Shown: in pieces, positions 53,689 through 62,526 of the stretch | Position numbering within the stretch: the stretch's first letter is position 1 | Layout: every line of letters starts with the position of its first letter | IMG/VR virus record: IMGVR_UViG_3300009376_000011 | Span: 1-64,000 of that record | Source: a virus | Strand: one strand, 5' to 3' | Length of the DNA stretch: 64,000 nt | Translations under genes and position numbers: made by a program | Notes under the pieces: model-generated | The model's input: the letters and a program-made list of their open reading frames with translations, nothing else | Told to the model about the DNA's origin: nothing | Database searches by the model: none

Positions 53689-54216
53689 ATGGCTGATGAA
53701 AAGGTAACGAAGACTATTTCTTATGATGTTCCCGAAGATAGCAAGGAACAACTTGTAGAGAAAGAAGCAAAGCCTTCAGTTCTGGAACAGTTGCGTAATG
53801 TTGTTGAACAGAAGGTTGAGCGAGGCGAAATCGAAATCAGTGTTCCTGAGCGGGAAGGTGTTGCGGTTCGATTTTCCCCGAATGTCACTCAGCAGCAGTT
53901 GCGTGCATGGCGACGGAATTCTGGTGAAAACAGCAAGGATGGATTTGATCCTTTGAGGTTTGCCTGTTATGTGGTTGGTTCGACCTGTACCGGAATTTTG
54001 ATCAACGATGAGATTGTGGAAAATCCGACAAATGGGATTGCCATGACGTTTGCCTCTGATTTGATTTTGGAAATGACTGGTGATACTCGTCCGATCCCTG
54101 ATGGGATTCGCAACTTCTACGGGATTGATCCTCATCTGGAAGCCACGGCATTGGCGATTTTGGATGCTGCTGGTTATGGAGATGAGATTGATGAGATAAA
54201 CCCTACGATTCGATAA
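53689..54216 (+). CDS. Tail assembly chaperone, frame 0 product (gpG-like)
   Basis: ATG at 53689 (MADEKVTKT) with GGAG upstream. The 175-aa protein lies between tube and tape measure, the universal place of the tail assembly chaperones, and has the family's mixed helical pattern (VTQQQLRAWRRNSGENSKDGFDPLRFACYVV). It escorts the tape measure protein during tail assembly. A slippery heptamer near its end allows a -1 shift into the following frame. Confidence 0.8.
   Translation: MADEKVTKTISYDVPEDSKEQLVEKEAKPSVLEQLRNVVEQKVERGEIEISVPEREGVAVRFSPNVTQQQLRAWRRNSGENSKDGFDPLRFACYVVGSTCTGILINDEIVENPTNGIAMTFASDLILEMTGDTRPIPDGIRNFYGIDPHLEATALAILDAAGYGDEIDEINPTIR
54198..54204 (+). other. Programmed -1 frameshift site AAACCCT
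   Basis: In frame with the chaperone gene the codons read ATA AAC CCT, so A-AAC-CCT fits the X-XXY-YYZ slippery rule exactly. After a -1 shift translation continues TAC GAT at 54204. The -1 frame is open from just upstream of the heptamer to 54413, while frame 0 stops 10 nt after it (54214-54216). Confidence 0.75.
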
Positions 54217-54413
54217 TAGAAGATTTAGCAGAATCTCCTGTTATCGAAACAGCCGCACGGCTGGGGGAAGTATTTCACACTGATCCGATTCAACTCTTGG
54301 ATTGTTCCGAGGAGGATTGGATGATTCGGATAGCATGTGCAATGGTGATAGCCGCTGATCGTGAGAAGCAAGAGAAAGAGGCGGAAGCGGCGCGTAAGGG
54401 TAGGCGTAGATAA
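54204..54413 (+). CDS. Tail assembly chaperone, -1 frame extension (gpT-like)
   Basis: This 69-codon extension (YDSIIEDLAESPVIETAARLGEVF through a basic end EAARKGRRR) has no good start codon of its own and would be made as a fusion of 241 aa by frameshifting at 54198-54204. A ribosome-slipping pair of this type precedes the tape measure gene in most long-tailed phages. The helical, Lys/Arg-terminated sequence fits gpT-type extensions. The extension ends 17 nt before the tape measure ATG. Confidence 0.75.
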   Translation, partial: YDSIIEDLAESPVIETAARLGEVFHTDPIQLLDCSEEDWMIRIACAMVIAADREKQEKEAEAARKGRRR

Positions 54414-54430
54414 ATAGAAAGTAACGTATC

Positions 54431-57400
54431 ATGGCTGTAGAGCAGAAGGTAGTCATTAGGGTTGAAATAGACCCGGATATGACTAAGGCTGCTGCGGTTA
54501 ACGCGTTTCTAAGTACCCTTGATAAAAGACTAAATAAAACTAATAAGGTTCTCAATAAGACGAATGATCTGTTGAAAGACGGTGTGGCTTTTCACCTTGG
54601 CCGTGCCGCCCGGAGGATGGCCGACTTCGGCAAGGCGATTCTCAAAGTTAACTTCAAGGGTCTAATCGTTGAATTGGGTTTGGTCACGATAGGTCTTGTA
54701 GCCATGAAGGGGGCGTTGGCTGCCGGTAGAGGAATCATGCGCGGGTGGAATAGCACCGTCAATTTCCTCAAGGTAACTACTGCCGGTTTCACCGCGAGCA
54801 TTGTCGCTTTGGTTTCTGCATTGACGGCTGCTAACAGGCAGTTTCAGCAGACTCAGTTGTCTCCATTTATTGGAGGTATGCAAAATGCCCGTGAGGCACT
54901 GGGTGCTTTACGTTCAGAGTCTCTTGCTCCCATGGGGGTGCAGAACGTTTCGGCAACGGCTGCCATGCTTAGCCGTGCTGGGATAGACACCAGAAGGCAA
55001 GCCGCGATTATGAGGGAAATGGCAAATATTTCCAGCGGGGATCCCAAGGCTTTTCAAGCAATGTCACAAGCCGTAGCGGCTGTTCAAAGCAGTGGGTCAA
55101 CGAAAGCAGGGGTTGAGGCTCTTAGAGGTTTGGGTCCGATGTTTGCCGATGTGGCCGGTAAGGCCGGTTCCATGAGCGCTGACGAATTTATGAAAGCGAT
55201 GGGCAGCGGCGCTTTGACGCCTGAAGCATTTCAGGGTCAGATGGGCAGACTCAATGAAACCTTGATGGGTGGATTCAAGGCGACGGTTACCAAGTTTTAT
55301 GTGGCGTTGGCTGACATGGGTATGATCTTTTTGGATCCGTTGCGTAATGCTCTAGCCCAAATCGAACATATTGTTCTTCGGAGTTTGCATCGAACCACTG
55401 CGTCGATTCAGAAGTTTGGTTTGGAAACTTTTGTTCCGAAGTTGGTTAGTGGTGTGGAACGGTTCACTAATTGGTGGGTCAAACTGATTGTTAATGATCT
55501 TCCGAAATTGATGGAAGTGTACGGAAATATTGCTGATTGGTGGAGAAATTTCACTGCTGGAACTAGCGAGTGGTTCGGTAATCTGGGCGCGGGGATGGAC
55601 AAGTTTTCAGAGTCCGGTAAGGCTGCTTGGAAATTTTGGAAGAATATTTTTCGTGAGATTGGCGACTTCATGGGGGGTCGCTTCAATGAGTACGACAAAG
55701 ATATTAATAAAAATAGAGAAGCGTTTGAAATGTTTGGTACGTCAATTGGCAGGTTCGTTGCTGGCGTGTTGGGCGTAGTAACTGCTTTTAAAGATGAGTT
55801 CATGGAGATGTTGCCTGAACTCAATGATTTCTTCTCTTTCTTAACTTTGGAAGTTTTCCCTGTGATGCAGGATTTTGCTGAAGAGTTCGCTAAGGCGTTC
55901 AAGTCTGCGCTTCCTGTTATTCGTAATATCGTTGGGGCAATGCTGCCTTTGTTGAAGCGTCTCAATAGTTTGATCGGCGCTATTGGTGGTTCTAGTGGCA
56001 TGGGTGGTTTGGCTGTTTTGTTTGCTGGCTGGTTGGCTATGACTCAGGGCGGTCGTGGGATGATGCACTGGACGCGGCAGGGCATGATCGGTGGTGCGGC
56101 TCCTACCGGCCCTCAGGGCGCTATTTCTCACAGGATGGGTCAAAGAATTGCCGATAGTCGCGTTGGTCAGGCGGTTGGGGGTTTCTTTGCGACTCGCCGT
56201 GCCGCCAACGCCGCAACCAAGGTTTTGCCAAAGGGTGTGCCCGGCCCTGTTCTGCCGAAGACGACGCCCGTAGCGTTCCGGGGCATGGGTATGGGAACGA
56301 TGATCGCAGGAATGCTGATTGCCCAAACGCTTGGTGGAGTGATAGGTGGCTCACACGGCGCTGATGCCGGTCAGGCTATAGCGACAGCGGGCACCATGAT
56401 GGCTATGGGGTCGATGATGGGACCAGCGGGTGCCTTGGGTCTGGGAGGACTCGCTATGGGTAGGACTGCTTGGAATGCTCGTACCGAACAGGGTGGTAAG
56501 GCTGCTGGTGCTATATCTGGTGGGATGGCCGGAGCCAGCGCAGGCATGATAATTGGCACACCGTTCGGCGGACCTGTTGGTACAGCGGCGGGTCTGATTA
56601 TTGGCGGAATCATTGGCACCATCGCTGGCGGTATTCTTGGTTCATGGCGGGGGCGGGATAACGAAGAGAGGTTGGCGGAGGCAGGCGAAGAATTGGCTCA
56701 GGTGTTTTCTTGGAGCATCGTAGACGCCATGAAACGGGGATCGCGTAAAGATATTCACGACAGAATGACAGAGTTGGATGAACTCCTTGCAGATGACTTC
56801 AAACTGACGGATATGGCGAGGCAGGCGGGTGTTTCAAAGGAATCATTTGTAGATGAGTTGAATTGGCAAAGGATCAAACTGATCTATGAGATAGTTCCAG
56901 ATATGTTGAATAAAATAAGTGAGTCTACTGCGACGCTGGGTGAGATAACTGGTGAAACTGCTTTGGAGATTGAAGACAACGCTAGGCGTTGGGGTATTGC
57001 TCTGCAAGCGGGTGGGCAGGCGATTGACGATTACATCTATCAAAAAAATATTAAGTTCAAGCACACTTCGGCTGCACAGATTGATTCGCTGATAGCCGGA
57101 GCGACATATGACACGCTTTTGGGCAGTCCGATGCATATAGAACATCGCACGAATCTGCTGGCGCTAGAGTCTAAAGCCGCGACGGATGCCCTCTTTACTA
57201 GTATGGAATCTGGCGACATTGATATGGACTTGTTAGATGCATACTTAAAGACGGGGTTGGCTGAAGTCGCAGCATTGGATCTGACTGCGTCCGAGCAGAA
57301 TTTAATGATTGGGCGTGTCATTGCTAATATGGGTACAAATGCTACTAGGTACGGATTCGGGGGGGACATCCAAAGTGCTATAGCACAAATTCAATCCAAT

Positions 57401-57883
57401 TATGGCGTAACTCCGGGTGGCACTGGTCAAGGCTTTGTGGATATGACCTTTGAAAAGTTTAAAGAAACTGACTTTTATGCTCAGAACTTGATTGAAATGT
57501 CAGGTCTTCTTTACGGTAAAGGCGAGGAGATGGATAGGGATGAGTTTGATGCAGACATGAAGGCCATGTTTGAGGCGTCGGATGCTGGAGAACAGATGGC
57601 GATCTTTAATCAGAAACTATGGTCTGTGGAAGCGGAAGCAATTGTCAAACACAAGAACCTTATGGACTTGGACAGTGAAGCATTGGAAACTCATCGTCTA
57701 GCGCTTCTAGCGGGTGCTGCGTTACCGTTGGGTGAGGATACCGTAGAACCTGAAAAGGTGAAGACCGGTGCCGACAACGTTGAACGTTCAGTGATGAGCG
57801 ACCAAGAAAAGATGGATCTCTATGAACAACTTGAAGGATCTGTTACTTACGGCAGCGGCCTCGGCGTAGGTTACATTCTCTGA
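54431..57883 (+). CDS. Tape measure protein
   Basis: The 1150-aa protein sets tail length. The N-terminus is helical, followed by hydrophobic helices (LIVELGLVTIGLVAMKGALAAG and FTASIVALVSALTAA), a long helical region and a Gly/Ala/Met-rich hydrophobic stretch (about 515-740, with repeated GG.. and GMAGASAGMIIG) that resembles membrane-penetrating parts of other tape measures. Its gene order position and length agree. If each residue spans about 0.15 nm, the tail would be near 170 nm, a rule-of-thumb estimate only. Confidence 0.9.
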   Translation: MAVEQKVVIRVEIDPDMTKAAAVNAFLSTLDKRLNKTNKVLNKTNDLLKDGVAFHLGRAARRMADFGKAILKVNFKGLIVELGLVTIGLVAMKGALAAGRGIMRGWNSTVNFLKVTTAGFTASIVALVSALTAANRQFQQTQLSPFIGGMQNAREALGALRSESLAPMGVQNVSATAAMLSRAGIDTRRQAAIMREMANISSGDPKAFQAMSQAVAAVQSSGSTKAGVEALRGLGPMFADVAGKAGSMSADEFMKAMGSGALTPEAFQGQMGRLNETLMGGFKATVTKFYVALADMGMIFLDPLRNALAQIEHIVLRSLHRTTASIQKFGLETFVPKLVSGVERFTNWWVKLIVNDLPKLMEVYGNIADWWRNFTAGTSEWFGNLGAGMDKFSESGKAAWKFWKNIFREIGDFMGGRFNEYDKDINKNREAFEMFGTSIGRFVAGVLGVVTAFKDEFMEMLPELNDFFSFLTLEVFPVMQDFAEEFAKAFKSALPVIRNIVGAMLPLLKRLNSLIGAIGGSSGMGGLAVLFAGWLAMTQGGRGMMHWTRQGMIGGAAPTGPQGAISHRMGQRIADSRVGQAVGGFFATRRAANAATKVLPKGVPGPVLPKTTPVAFRGMGMGTMIAGMLIAQTLGGVIGGSHGADAGQAIATAGTMMAMGSMMGPAGALGLGGLAMGRTAWNARTEQGGKAAGAISGGMAGASAGMIIGTPFGGPVGTAAGLIIGGIIGTIAGGILGSWRGRDNEERLAEAGEELAQVFSWSIVDAMKRGSRKDIHDRMTELDELLADDFKLTDMARQAGVSKESFVDELNWQRIKLIYEIVPDMLNKISESTATLGEITGETALEIEDNARRWGIALQAGGQAIDDYIYQKNIKFKHTSAAQIDSLIAGATYDTLLGSPMHIEHRTNLLALESKAATDALFTSMESGDIDMDLLDAYLKTGLAEVAALDLTASEQNLMIGRVIANMGTNATRYGFGGDIQSAIAQIQSNYGVTPGGTGQGFVDMTFEKFKETDFYAQNLIEMSGLLYGKGEEMDRDEFDADMKAMFEASDAGEQMAIFNQKLWSVEAEAIVKHKNLMDLDSEALETHRLALLAGAALPLGEDTVEPEKVKTGADNVERSVMSDQEKMDLYEQLEGSVTYGSGLGVGYIL

Positions 57884-58791
57884 TGCCTCATAGACCCGGC
57901 AATATAGGACACGACCTTGAGACAGAAGAGAAGATCAGGGAACTGGGGCCGACAAGATACGCCACAATCGTACAATTTTATATAGAGAAGCATAACGGCG
58001 ACTTGGCGATTCAGGAAGTTCAACAGGATCGTGCCGTCAAATTGTCACAGATACCCAATCAGGCGGATGTGGATAGAAAGCACTTTTGGGAGCCTTTCGA
58101 TTACGAAAAGTACAATGTGTTGAGGTTTGAATTTCCGTATGGACCTAAAGATATCAAATATGGAGCAAACGCTCTTGAATATTCTGAGGTTATGCGTCCC
58201 AGTCGTAAGCCGTTGCTTCGATCAAAGTTTCCAAAAAATCGCACGGTTGCTTTCACTGCTGTAATTGCCGACAAGGAGAGTCACGGATTGGTGTCTTGTG
58301 AGGATCAATTGGCGACTCTGTATGCAATGGCAGAACAGGATAAAGACTTGACTTTCTCTCACGGGGGAATAGCGTTGCCGTTCCACGTTAGGATAACTGG
58401 TTTAACTGTTACGGCGCGACAACGCACCAAAACTGGTTTGATAACACAAGCGAAGATTCAAATGAATCTCAAAGAATCTATTTCAATTAATCAAGAAATT
58501 GTTTTCATGACTGCTGTTCCACATGAGCCAAAAATAATAGTTACCGCTGGTACGAACCCCGGTGGAAGACCAGAAGGTGGGAGCTTTGAGGATCAGGGTG
58601 GACTTCCACCCGCTGGCGGCGTTACGACTGCTTCCGGCGGTGTTCCTTTGGAAGCGGGCAGTGTGGATCCTGCTGACCGTCATTTCTTTGGCGATACTTC
58701 TAAACTGTTAAATGCTGATGGAGAGAATGTGGTTCCGGACGATCCGCGTTGGAATGGGGGGCCGCTTGTTTCTAAAGGATATCACGGTTAA
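57883..58791 (+). CDS. Baseplate/tail protein with C-terminal DPADRHFFG segment
   Basis: The 302-aa protein starts as an overlap with the tape measure stop (TGATG). Its N-terminal 200 residues are beta-rich (NVLRFEFPYGPKDIKYG, KNRTVAFTAVIADKESHGL, LTFSHGGIALPFHVRITGLTVTARQRTKTG) and lie where baseplate hub or peptidoglycan-contact proteins are encoded. The last 90 residues are Gly/Pro-rich and include VDPADRHFFG, shared with the next gene through a 30-bp identical DNA segment. Precise role unknown. Confidence 0.65.
   Translation: MPHRPGNIGHDLETEEKIRELGPTRYATIVQFYIEKHNGDLAIQEVQQDRAVKLSQIPNQADVDRKHFWEPFDYEKYNVLRFEFPYGPKDIKYGANALEYSEVMRPSRKPLLRSKFPKNRTVAFTAVIADKESHGLVSCEDQLATLYAMAEQDKDLTFSHGGIALPFHVRITGLTVTARQRTKTGLITQAKIQMNLKESISINQEIVFMTAVPHEPKIIVTAGTNPGGRPEGGSFEDQGGLPPAGGVTTASGGVPLEAGSVDPADRHFFGDTSKLLNADGENVVPDDPRWNGGPLVSKGYHG
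58662..58691 (+). repeat. 30-bp direct repeat, copy 1 (copy 2 at 59873-59902)
   Basis: Thirty bases are identical between the ends of two consecutive baseplate genes and are read in the same codon phase as VDPADRHFFG. Flanking DNA diverges at once on both sides. Identity at synonymous positions implies recent duplication or gene conversion rather than protein-level selection. Confidence 0.9.
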
Positions 58792-58796
58792 ATCTC

Positions 58797-60221
58797 ATGG
58801 AGATTGTTGATAATTTTCTTATTTCTCATACTGATTCTAATCGTCAAACAGAGATCAATGAGTCGATCATCCGTATGTCTTGTGATTTGACGATGGATAT
58901 GACAACGCAGTTGTCACTTGATGTTTATGATCCGAATTTCAAGATGTTTAAGAACAACTATTTTCAGATTCGTCGTCCTTGTTCGTATGCCGGTTATGCA
59001 TATGAGATTGCTGCTGTTGAAATGGTTCGTAATCCCAGTCAACAGGACACTGTGAATGTTACTTGTCGTTCACAAGCGGTTCAGAAATTGAAGCGGGAAA
59101 AAGGACAAAAAACTTGGACAGGTATTTCGGCGTCAACATTTGCTAAGCAGGTTGCAGATGAACATGATCTGCAATATTTTATTCAGACGAGTGATAATAA
59201 AGATTCGATCACTCGTCAACAGTCGGAAGACATTGATGAGAATACTTGGCAAGTATTGATGCGATTGGCTGGTGAATTGGAATATGTGGTTTTTGAGTCT
59301 TACGGTATGTTGTTTTTTACGTCAATGGAATTTTTGTTAGACCGCCAGCCGGGAATCGAATGCGATCTTGAATCAACCGCAGAAGATGATCCGTGGTTTT
59401 TGCACAGTGTTTCTTTCCGGGCTAGTGATGATTCTTTTGCGGGATCGACATGTAGTTTTCAGGTGGGTAGAAAAAATGGGCAGACTCTTCGTCCGGGTTT
59501 CAATGTCAAATTCAAAAATGCTGGAATATTTGGCGAGAGAAAGTATCTGATTTCTTCTGTGACATGGGCAGTGGGTAACAATCAGCCGGTGGCAGTTCAG
59601 GCGAGAACTTTAGTTGAGACAGAAGATACAGTCGCTGATGGTTATGGTGAGGGTAGTAATTCAGGTACATCTCTTGGATTGGGAGTGGTTCCTTGGGGTT
59701 CGCGAGATCTGAAAAGGGGAATGAGAGGAACGGATGTTAAAAGGTTGCAACTTGAAGTCGGTGTGCCAAGTTATGACCATGATGGAATATTCGGTCCGCA
59801 AACAGAAGGCTATGTTAAAAACTGGCAGTCTGTGAATGAATTAGGAACAAGGACAGTTACCAATGTTTCTGATGTGGATCCTGCTGACCGTCATTTCTTT
59901 GGTGCTACTACTGAAATTGTTACTTGGGTTGGGGACGGGATCATTGATGCAAATGATTGGAACTTCCTAAATAACGTACCAGTGACTTATAGGAATTTAA
60001 TGCCGGTAGTGGAAGGTGTAGCCCAAAGTGTTGTGATGTTGACTGGTGGATATAGTTCTGCGACTAATAGCGAAGAAGAGGCTGATTTTGTTATAGATAC
60101 CACAACTCGTAGTTTTCAAGAACATCCAAATGGTTCTGTTAAAGAAGTAGCGCCACGCGTGAAAAAGTCAGATGAGCCAGTGGATACTTTTTCTCCTGAA
60201 GCCAGAAGGTTTTACTGGTAA
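58797..60221 (+). CDS. Baseplate hub protein with peptidoglycan-binding domain
   Basis: The 474-aa protein begins like hub proteins of the gpD/gp27 group (INESIIRMSCDLTMDMTTQLSLDVYDPNFKMF; later ISASTFAKQVADEHDLQYF and GFNVKFKNAGIFGERKYLISSVTWAVG). At about 302-345 it has a peptidoglycan-binding domain (GMRGTDVKRLQLEVGVPSYDHDGIFGPQT). The DPADRHFFG segment follows, with a DGIIDANDWNFL stretch that looks like a calcium-binding loop. The wall-binding module would anchor the hub to the host wall during penetration. Confidence 0.8.
   Translation: MEIVDNFLISHTDSNRQTEINESIIRMSCDLTMDMTTQLSLDVYDPNFKMFKNNYFQIRRPCSYAGYAYEIAAVEMVRNPSQQDTVNVTCRSQAVQKLKREKGQKTWTGISASTFAKQVADEHDLQYFIQTSDNKDSITRQQSEDIDENTWQVLMRLAGELEYVVFESYGMLFFTSMEFLLDRQPGIECDLESTAEDDPWFLHSVSFRASDDSFAGSTCSFQVGRKNGQTLRPGFNVKFKNAGIFGERKYLISSVTWAVGNNQPVAVQARTLVETEDTVADGYGEGSNSGTSLGLGVVPWGSRDLKRGMRGTDVKRLQLEVGVPSYDHDGIFGPQTEGYVKNWQSVNELGTRTVTNVSDVDPADRHFFGATTEIVTWVGDGIIDANDWNFLNNVPVTYRNLMPVVEGVAQSVVMLTGGYSSATNSEEEADFVIDTTTRSFQEHPNGSVKEVAPRVKKSDEPVDTFSPEARRFYW
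59873..59902 (+). repeat. 30-bp direct repeat, copy 2
   Basis: Second copy of the segment at 58662-58691, 1211 bp downstream, in the hub gene and in the same reading phase. Confidence 0.9.
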
Positions 60222-61357
60222 TGGTAGGACGACCGATCACACCGCAGAAAAGTCGTGCCAAACCGGGTACGAATAAAGGATTCTGGCAGGCAGAGGTAAT
60301 GAAGGTAACTACTGCCGTCAATGACCCTTATCAGGTGTTTATCAAAATTGAACGTTTAGGGGTTGGGATCAACGATCCTGTTCCCGCAGATTATGTTGGT
60401 TCTCCCCCAAGAGTCGGTGATGTCCTGTGGTGTACATTCGTTGAAAACCGTCACGACGATTACCTGATCTTCAACACCCAGCATCAAGCCAAAGATGACA
60501 TGAGTGCAGGGGTTGTTCGTTTTGGTGGACAGACCGAACAGTTCGGGGTAACGATGAAAATCGACCCCACGGAGTATGTCGGATCCAACCGTGCATCTAT
60601 CCAGATGCACGAAACAATAATGGGAGCAGGCTCTACCACCACCCACAAGGGGGACTGGTACGTCTATGACAATAGCAACTCTAAGTGGAACCTGCACCAT
60701 ACCGGCCATGACAATGTAGCCGCGGGTGGGCTGACCGTCAGGGCCACAGGCACGCACACGCAGGGCACTGCTGGCACGTTTGAGCGGTACATCCAGTTCA
60801 CTCCGACCTATGACTGGAGTGGGTACGAACGGGGTGGCATCTTTATTAACAACCAGTACACCGACTTCTCGTTCTTCGGAACGGTGTATCAGTACGGTTG
60901 CCATCCTCTCTCAAACAATGCGTACAGCCTTGGTTACGCCAGCAGCCGATGGAGCGAGGTGTTCGCTGTTAATGGGACAATAAACACATCCGATGAGAAC
61001 CAGAAAACAGACATCGCTGACTCCGATCTGGGGCTGGATTTCATCAATGCGCTACGGCCTGTGAAGTTCAAGTGGATCGAAACTGAGGGAAGAGCAGGTG
61101 TCAGGACGCACTACGGCCTACTGGGACAGGAGGTCGAAACAGTGTTAGGGGGCGCTGCTTCCGACACGGCTATTTGGATTAATGCACTGATTGAAGCACA
61201 TCCTGAGATGGAGGCTGACCCTGAACGCAATGTCCCCCACGTTGCTGCCGTGGAAGAGCACTATGAGCAGGGATTGCGGTACACAGAATTGATTTCACCT
61301 ATGATCAAAGCAGTACAAGAGTTAACTGCCCGCGTTGCCGCTTTGGAAGCCGGTTAG
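60221..61357 (+). CDS. Baseplate spike-like protein with S74 intramolecular chaperone
   Basis: The 378-aa protein has an N-terminal OB-like region (GFWQAEVMKVTTAVNDPYQVFIKIERLG...PPRVGDVLWCTFVENRHDDYLIF) as in gpV/gp5-type spikes. A fibre-like middle part with Gly/Thr-rich strands follows. The C-terminal peptidase-S74 domain has INTSDENQKTDIADSDLGLDFINALRPVKFKW, then HYGLLGQEVE, and ends in a helix (LISPMIKAVQELTARVAALE). S74 domains trimerise fibres and spikes and then cut themselves off before the Ser of the SDENQK motif. Confidence 0.85.
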   Translation: MVGRPITPQKSRAKPGTNKGFWQAEVMKVTTAVNDPYQVFIKIERLGVGINDPVPADYVGSPPRVGDVLWCTFVENRHDDYLIFNTQHQAKDDMSAGVVRFGGQTEQFGVTMKIDPTEYVGSNRASIQMHETIMGAGSTTTHKGDWYVYDNSNSKWNLHHTGHDNVAAGGLTVRATGTHTQGTAGTFERYIQFTPTYDWSGYERGGIFINNQYTDFSFFGTVYQYGCHPLSNNAYSLGYASSRWSEVFAVNGTINTSDENQKTDIADSDLGLDFINALRPVKFKWIETEGRAGVRTHYGLLGQEVETVLGGAASDTAIWINALIEAHPEMEADPERNVPHVAAVEEHYEQGLRYTELISPMIKAVQELTARVAALEAG

Positions 61358-61404
61358 AAAGTATACTAATTCAGAAAACAACTATACCTAGTGAGGTGTT
61401 TAAA

Positions 61405-62154
61405 GTGTCATTGCCAGCAAAGAAGAATGTTGATCTTTCGCTGCTTCATCCACGTTTCGTACAACGGTTGGAAGCCTTCTTTAGAGATCCGCGTATTAGC
61501 GGTCGTGTAAGGATTACAAGTGGTTGTCGAACTTATGCAAAGCAGAAATATTTTTATGATGGCTATAAAAATCGTAAGGCTGGATTTAACTTAGCCGCAA
61601 ATCCGGATCGTCGGTTTGGGCCTAAAGCCTTAAATGGTGTCGGCATTTGGCGTGGAAGTTGGCACATGGAACAGGACGACGGATTTTGCTACGCGGTCGA
61701 TTTTGGATTGTGTGGTAGTGGAATTAAAAAGTGGGAAGTGAATAATATTGCGAAAGAGTATGGTTTGCATCCGACGGTTCGTGGTGAATGGTGGCATCAT
61801 CAGCCGCGGGCTTCTACTGAGTGGTTTGATGCTCCCGCATTGGCTCAGGGTGGTGTTAAGGAAGAAGTCAAAGAACCAGTCATGGATTGGGCAGCATTGG
61901 TTAGGTATCACAATGCTCTTACTGCTGAAATCAGGACGAATCCGATTCGGAGGAAAGAGCGTTCGGATCGGGTGAAGGTGTTGCAGCGTCGGTTGGGGGC
62001 TTTGGGTATTGATTGCGGAAAGATCGACGGGATCTTTGGTTGGAGAACTAAAAGGAAGGTCAAGCAGTTTCAGCGAATCAACCGTCTGACGAGGGACGGG
62101 GTTGTTGGGCCGAGAACGTGGGATGAAATGTGGGGGAGTGAGCCTTTGTCGTAG
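61405..62154 (+). CDS. Endolysin: M15 peptidase plus peptidoglycan-binding domain
   Basis: The start is GTG at 61405, with GAGG eight nt upstream. Residues 1-135 form a VanY/M15-type zinc peptidase: SGCRTYAKQ, then WHMEQDDGFCYAVDFG supplying H87 and D99, and EWWHH (128-132) with the catalytic Glu and third ligand. A peptidoglycan-binding domain (about 190-245: VKVLQRRLGALGIDCGKIDGIFGWRTKRKVKQFQ) follows. It should cut the peptide stems of the wall. No holin is adjacent. There is no signal peptide, unlike the lysin-like protein at 2690. Confidence 0.88.
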   Translation: MSLPAKKNVDLSLLHPRFVQRLEAFFRDPRISGRVRITSGCRTYAKQKYFYDGYKNRKAGFNLAANPDRRFGPKALNGVGIWRGSWHMEQDDGFCYAVDFGLCGSGIKKWEVNNIAKEYGLHPTVRGEWWHHQPRASTEWFDAPALAQGGVKEEVKEPVMDWAALVRYHNALTAEIRTNPIRRKERSDRVKVLQRRLGALGIDCGKIDGIFGWRTKRKVKQFQRINRLTRDGVVGPRTWDEMWGSEPLS

Positions 62155-62223
62155 TTTTCTTTCCGTGGTTGTTGGTGAAGGCAGGCTAAAATCTGCATGT
62201 CGTAGATCTTAGAGTAGGCTTAT

Positions 62224-62517
62224 ATGGACGTTTTATCTATACCGTTGTCGATAGATTCAAGTGGCGGATTTAAGCATGTTGATACTGCTAGTGACGAGTA
62301 TAAGGCTGAACAGGTTCAAGTATTTGTTTTAACAAACAAGGGTGAGCGTCAGTCGTGGCCGACGTTCGGTGTGACCGATCCTACCTTCGACAACATGCAA
62401 GAGGAAGACATCTTGGAAGAGTTTTCAACATTCTATGGATCATCCATTATGTTGGATCGTGTCAACATTATTAAGCGTGAGGGCAAGGTCGATAGAATAG
62501 AAGTCAATTTTCTTTAG
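62224..62517 (+). CDS. Baseplate wedge protein (gp25/gpW-like)
   Basis: The 97-aa protein has the gp25-like lysozyme-fold features NKGERQSWPTFGV and an acidic ILEEF segment, and precedes a gpJ-like baseplate gene, the standard order in contractile-tail phages. It helps attach the wedge to the sheath. A weak ribosome binding site (TAGAGTAGG) precedes the ATG. Confidence 0.8.
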   Translation: MDVLSIPLSIDSSGGFKHVDTASDEYKAEQVQVFVLTNKGERQSWPTFGVTDPTFDNMQEEDILEEFSTFYGSSIMLDRVNIIKREGKVDRIEVNFL

Positions 62518-62526
62518 GAGTTTATT

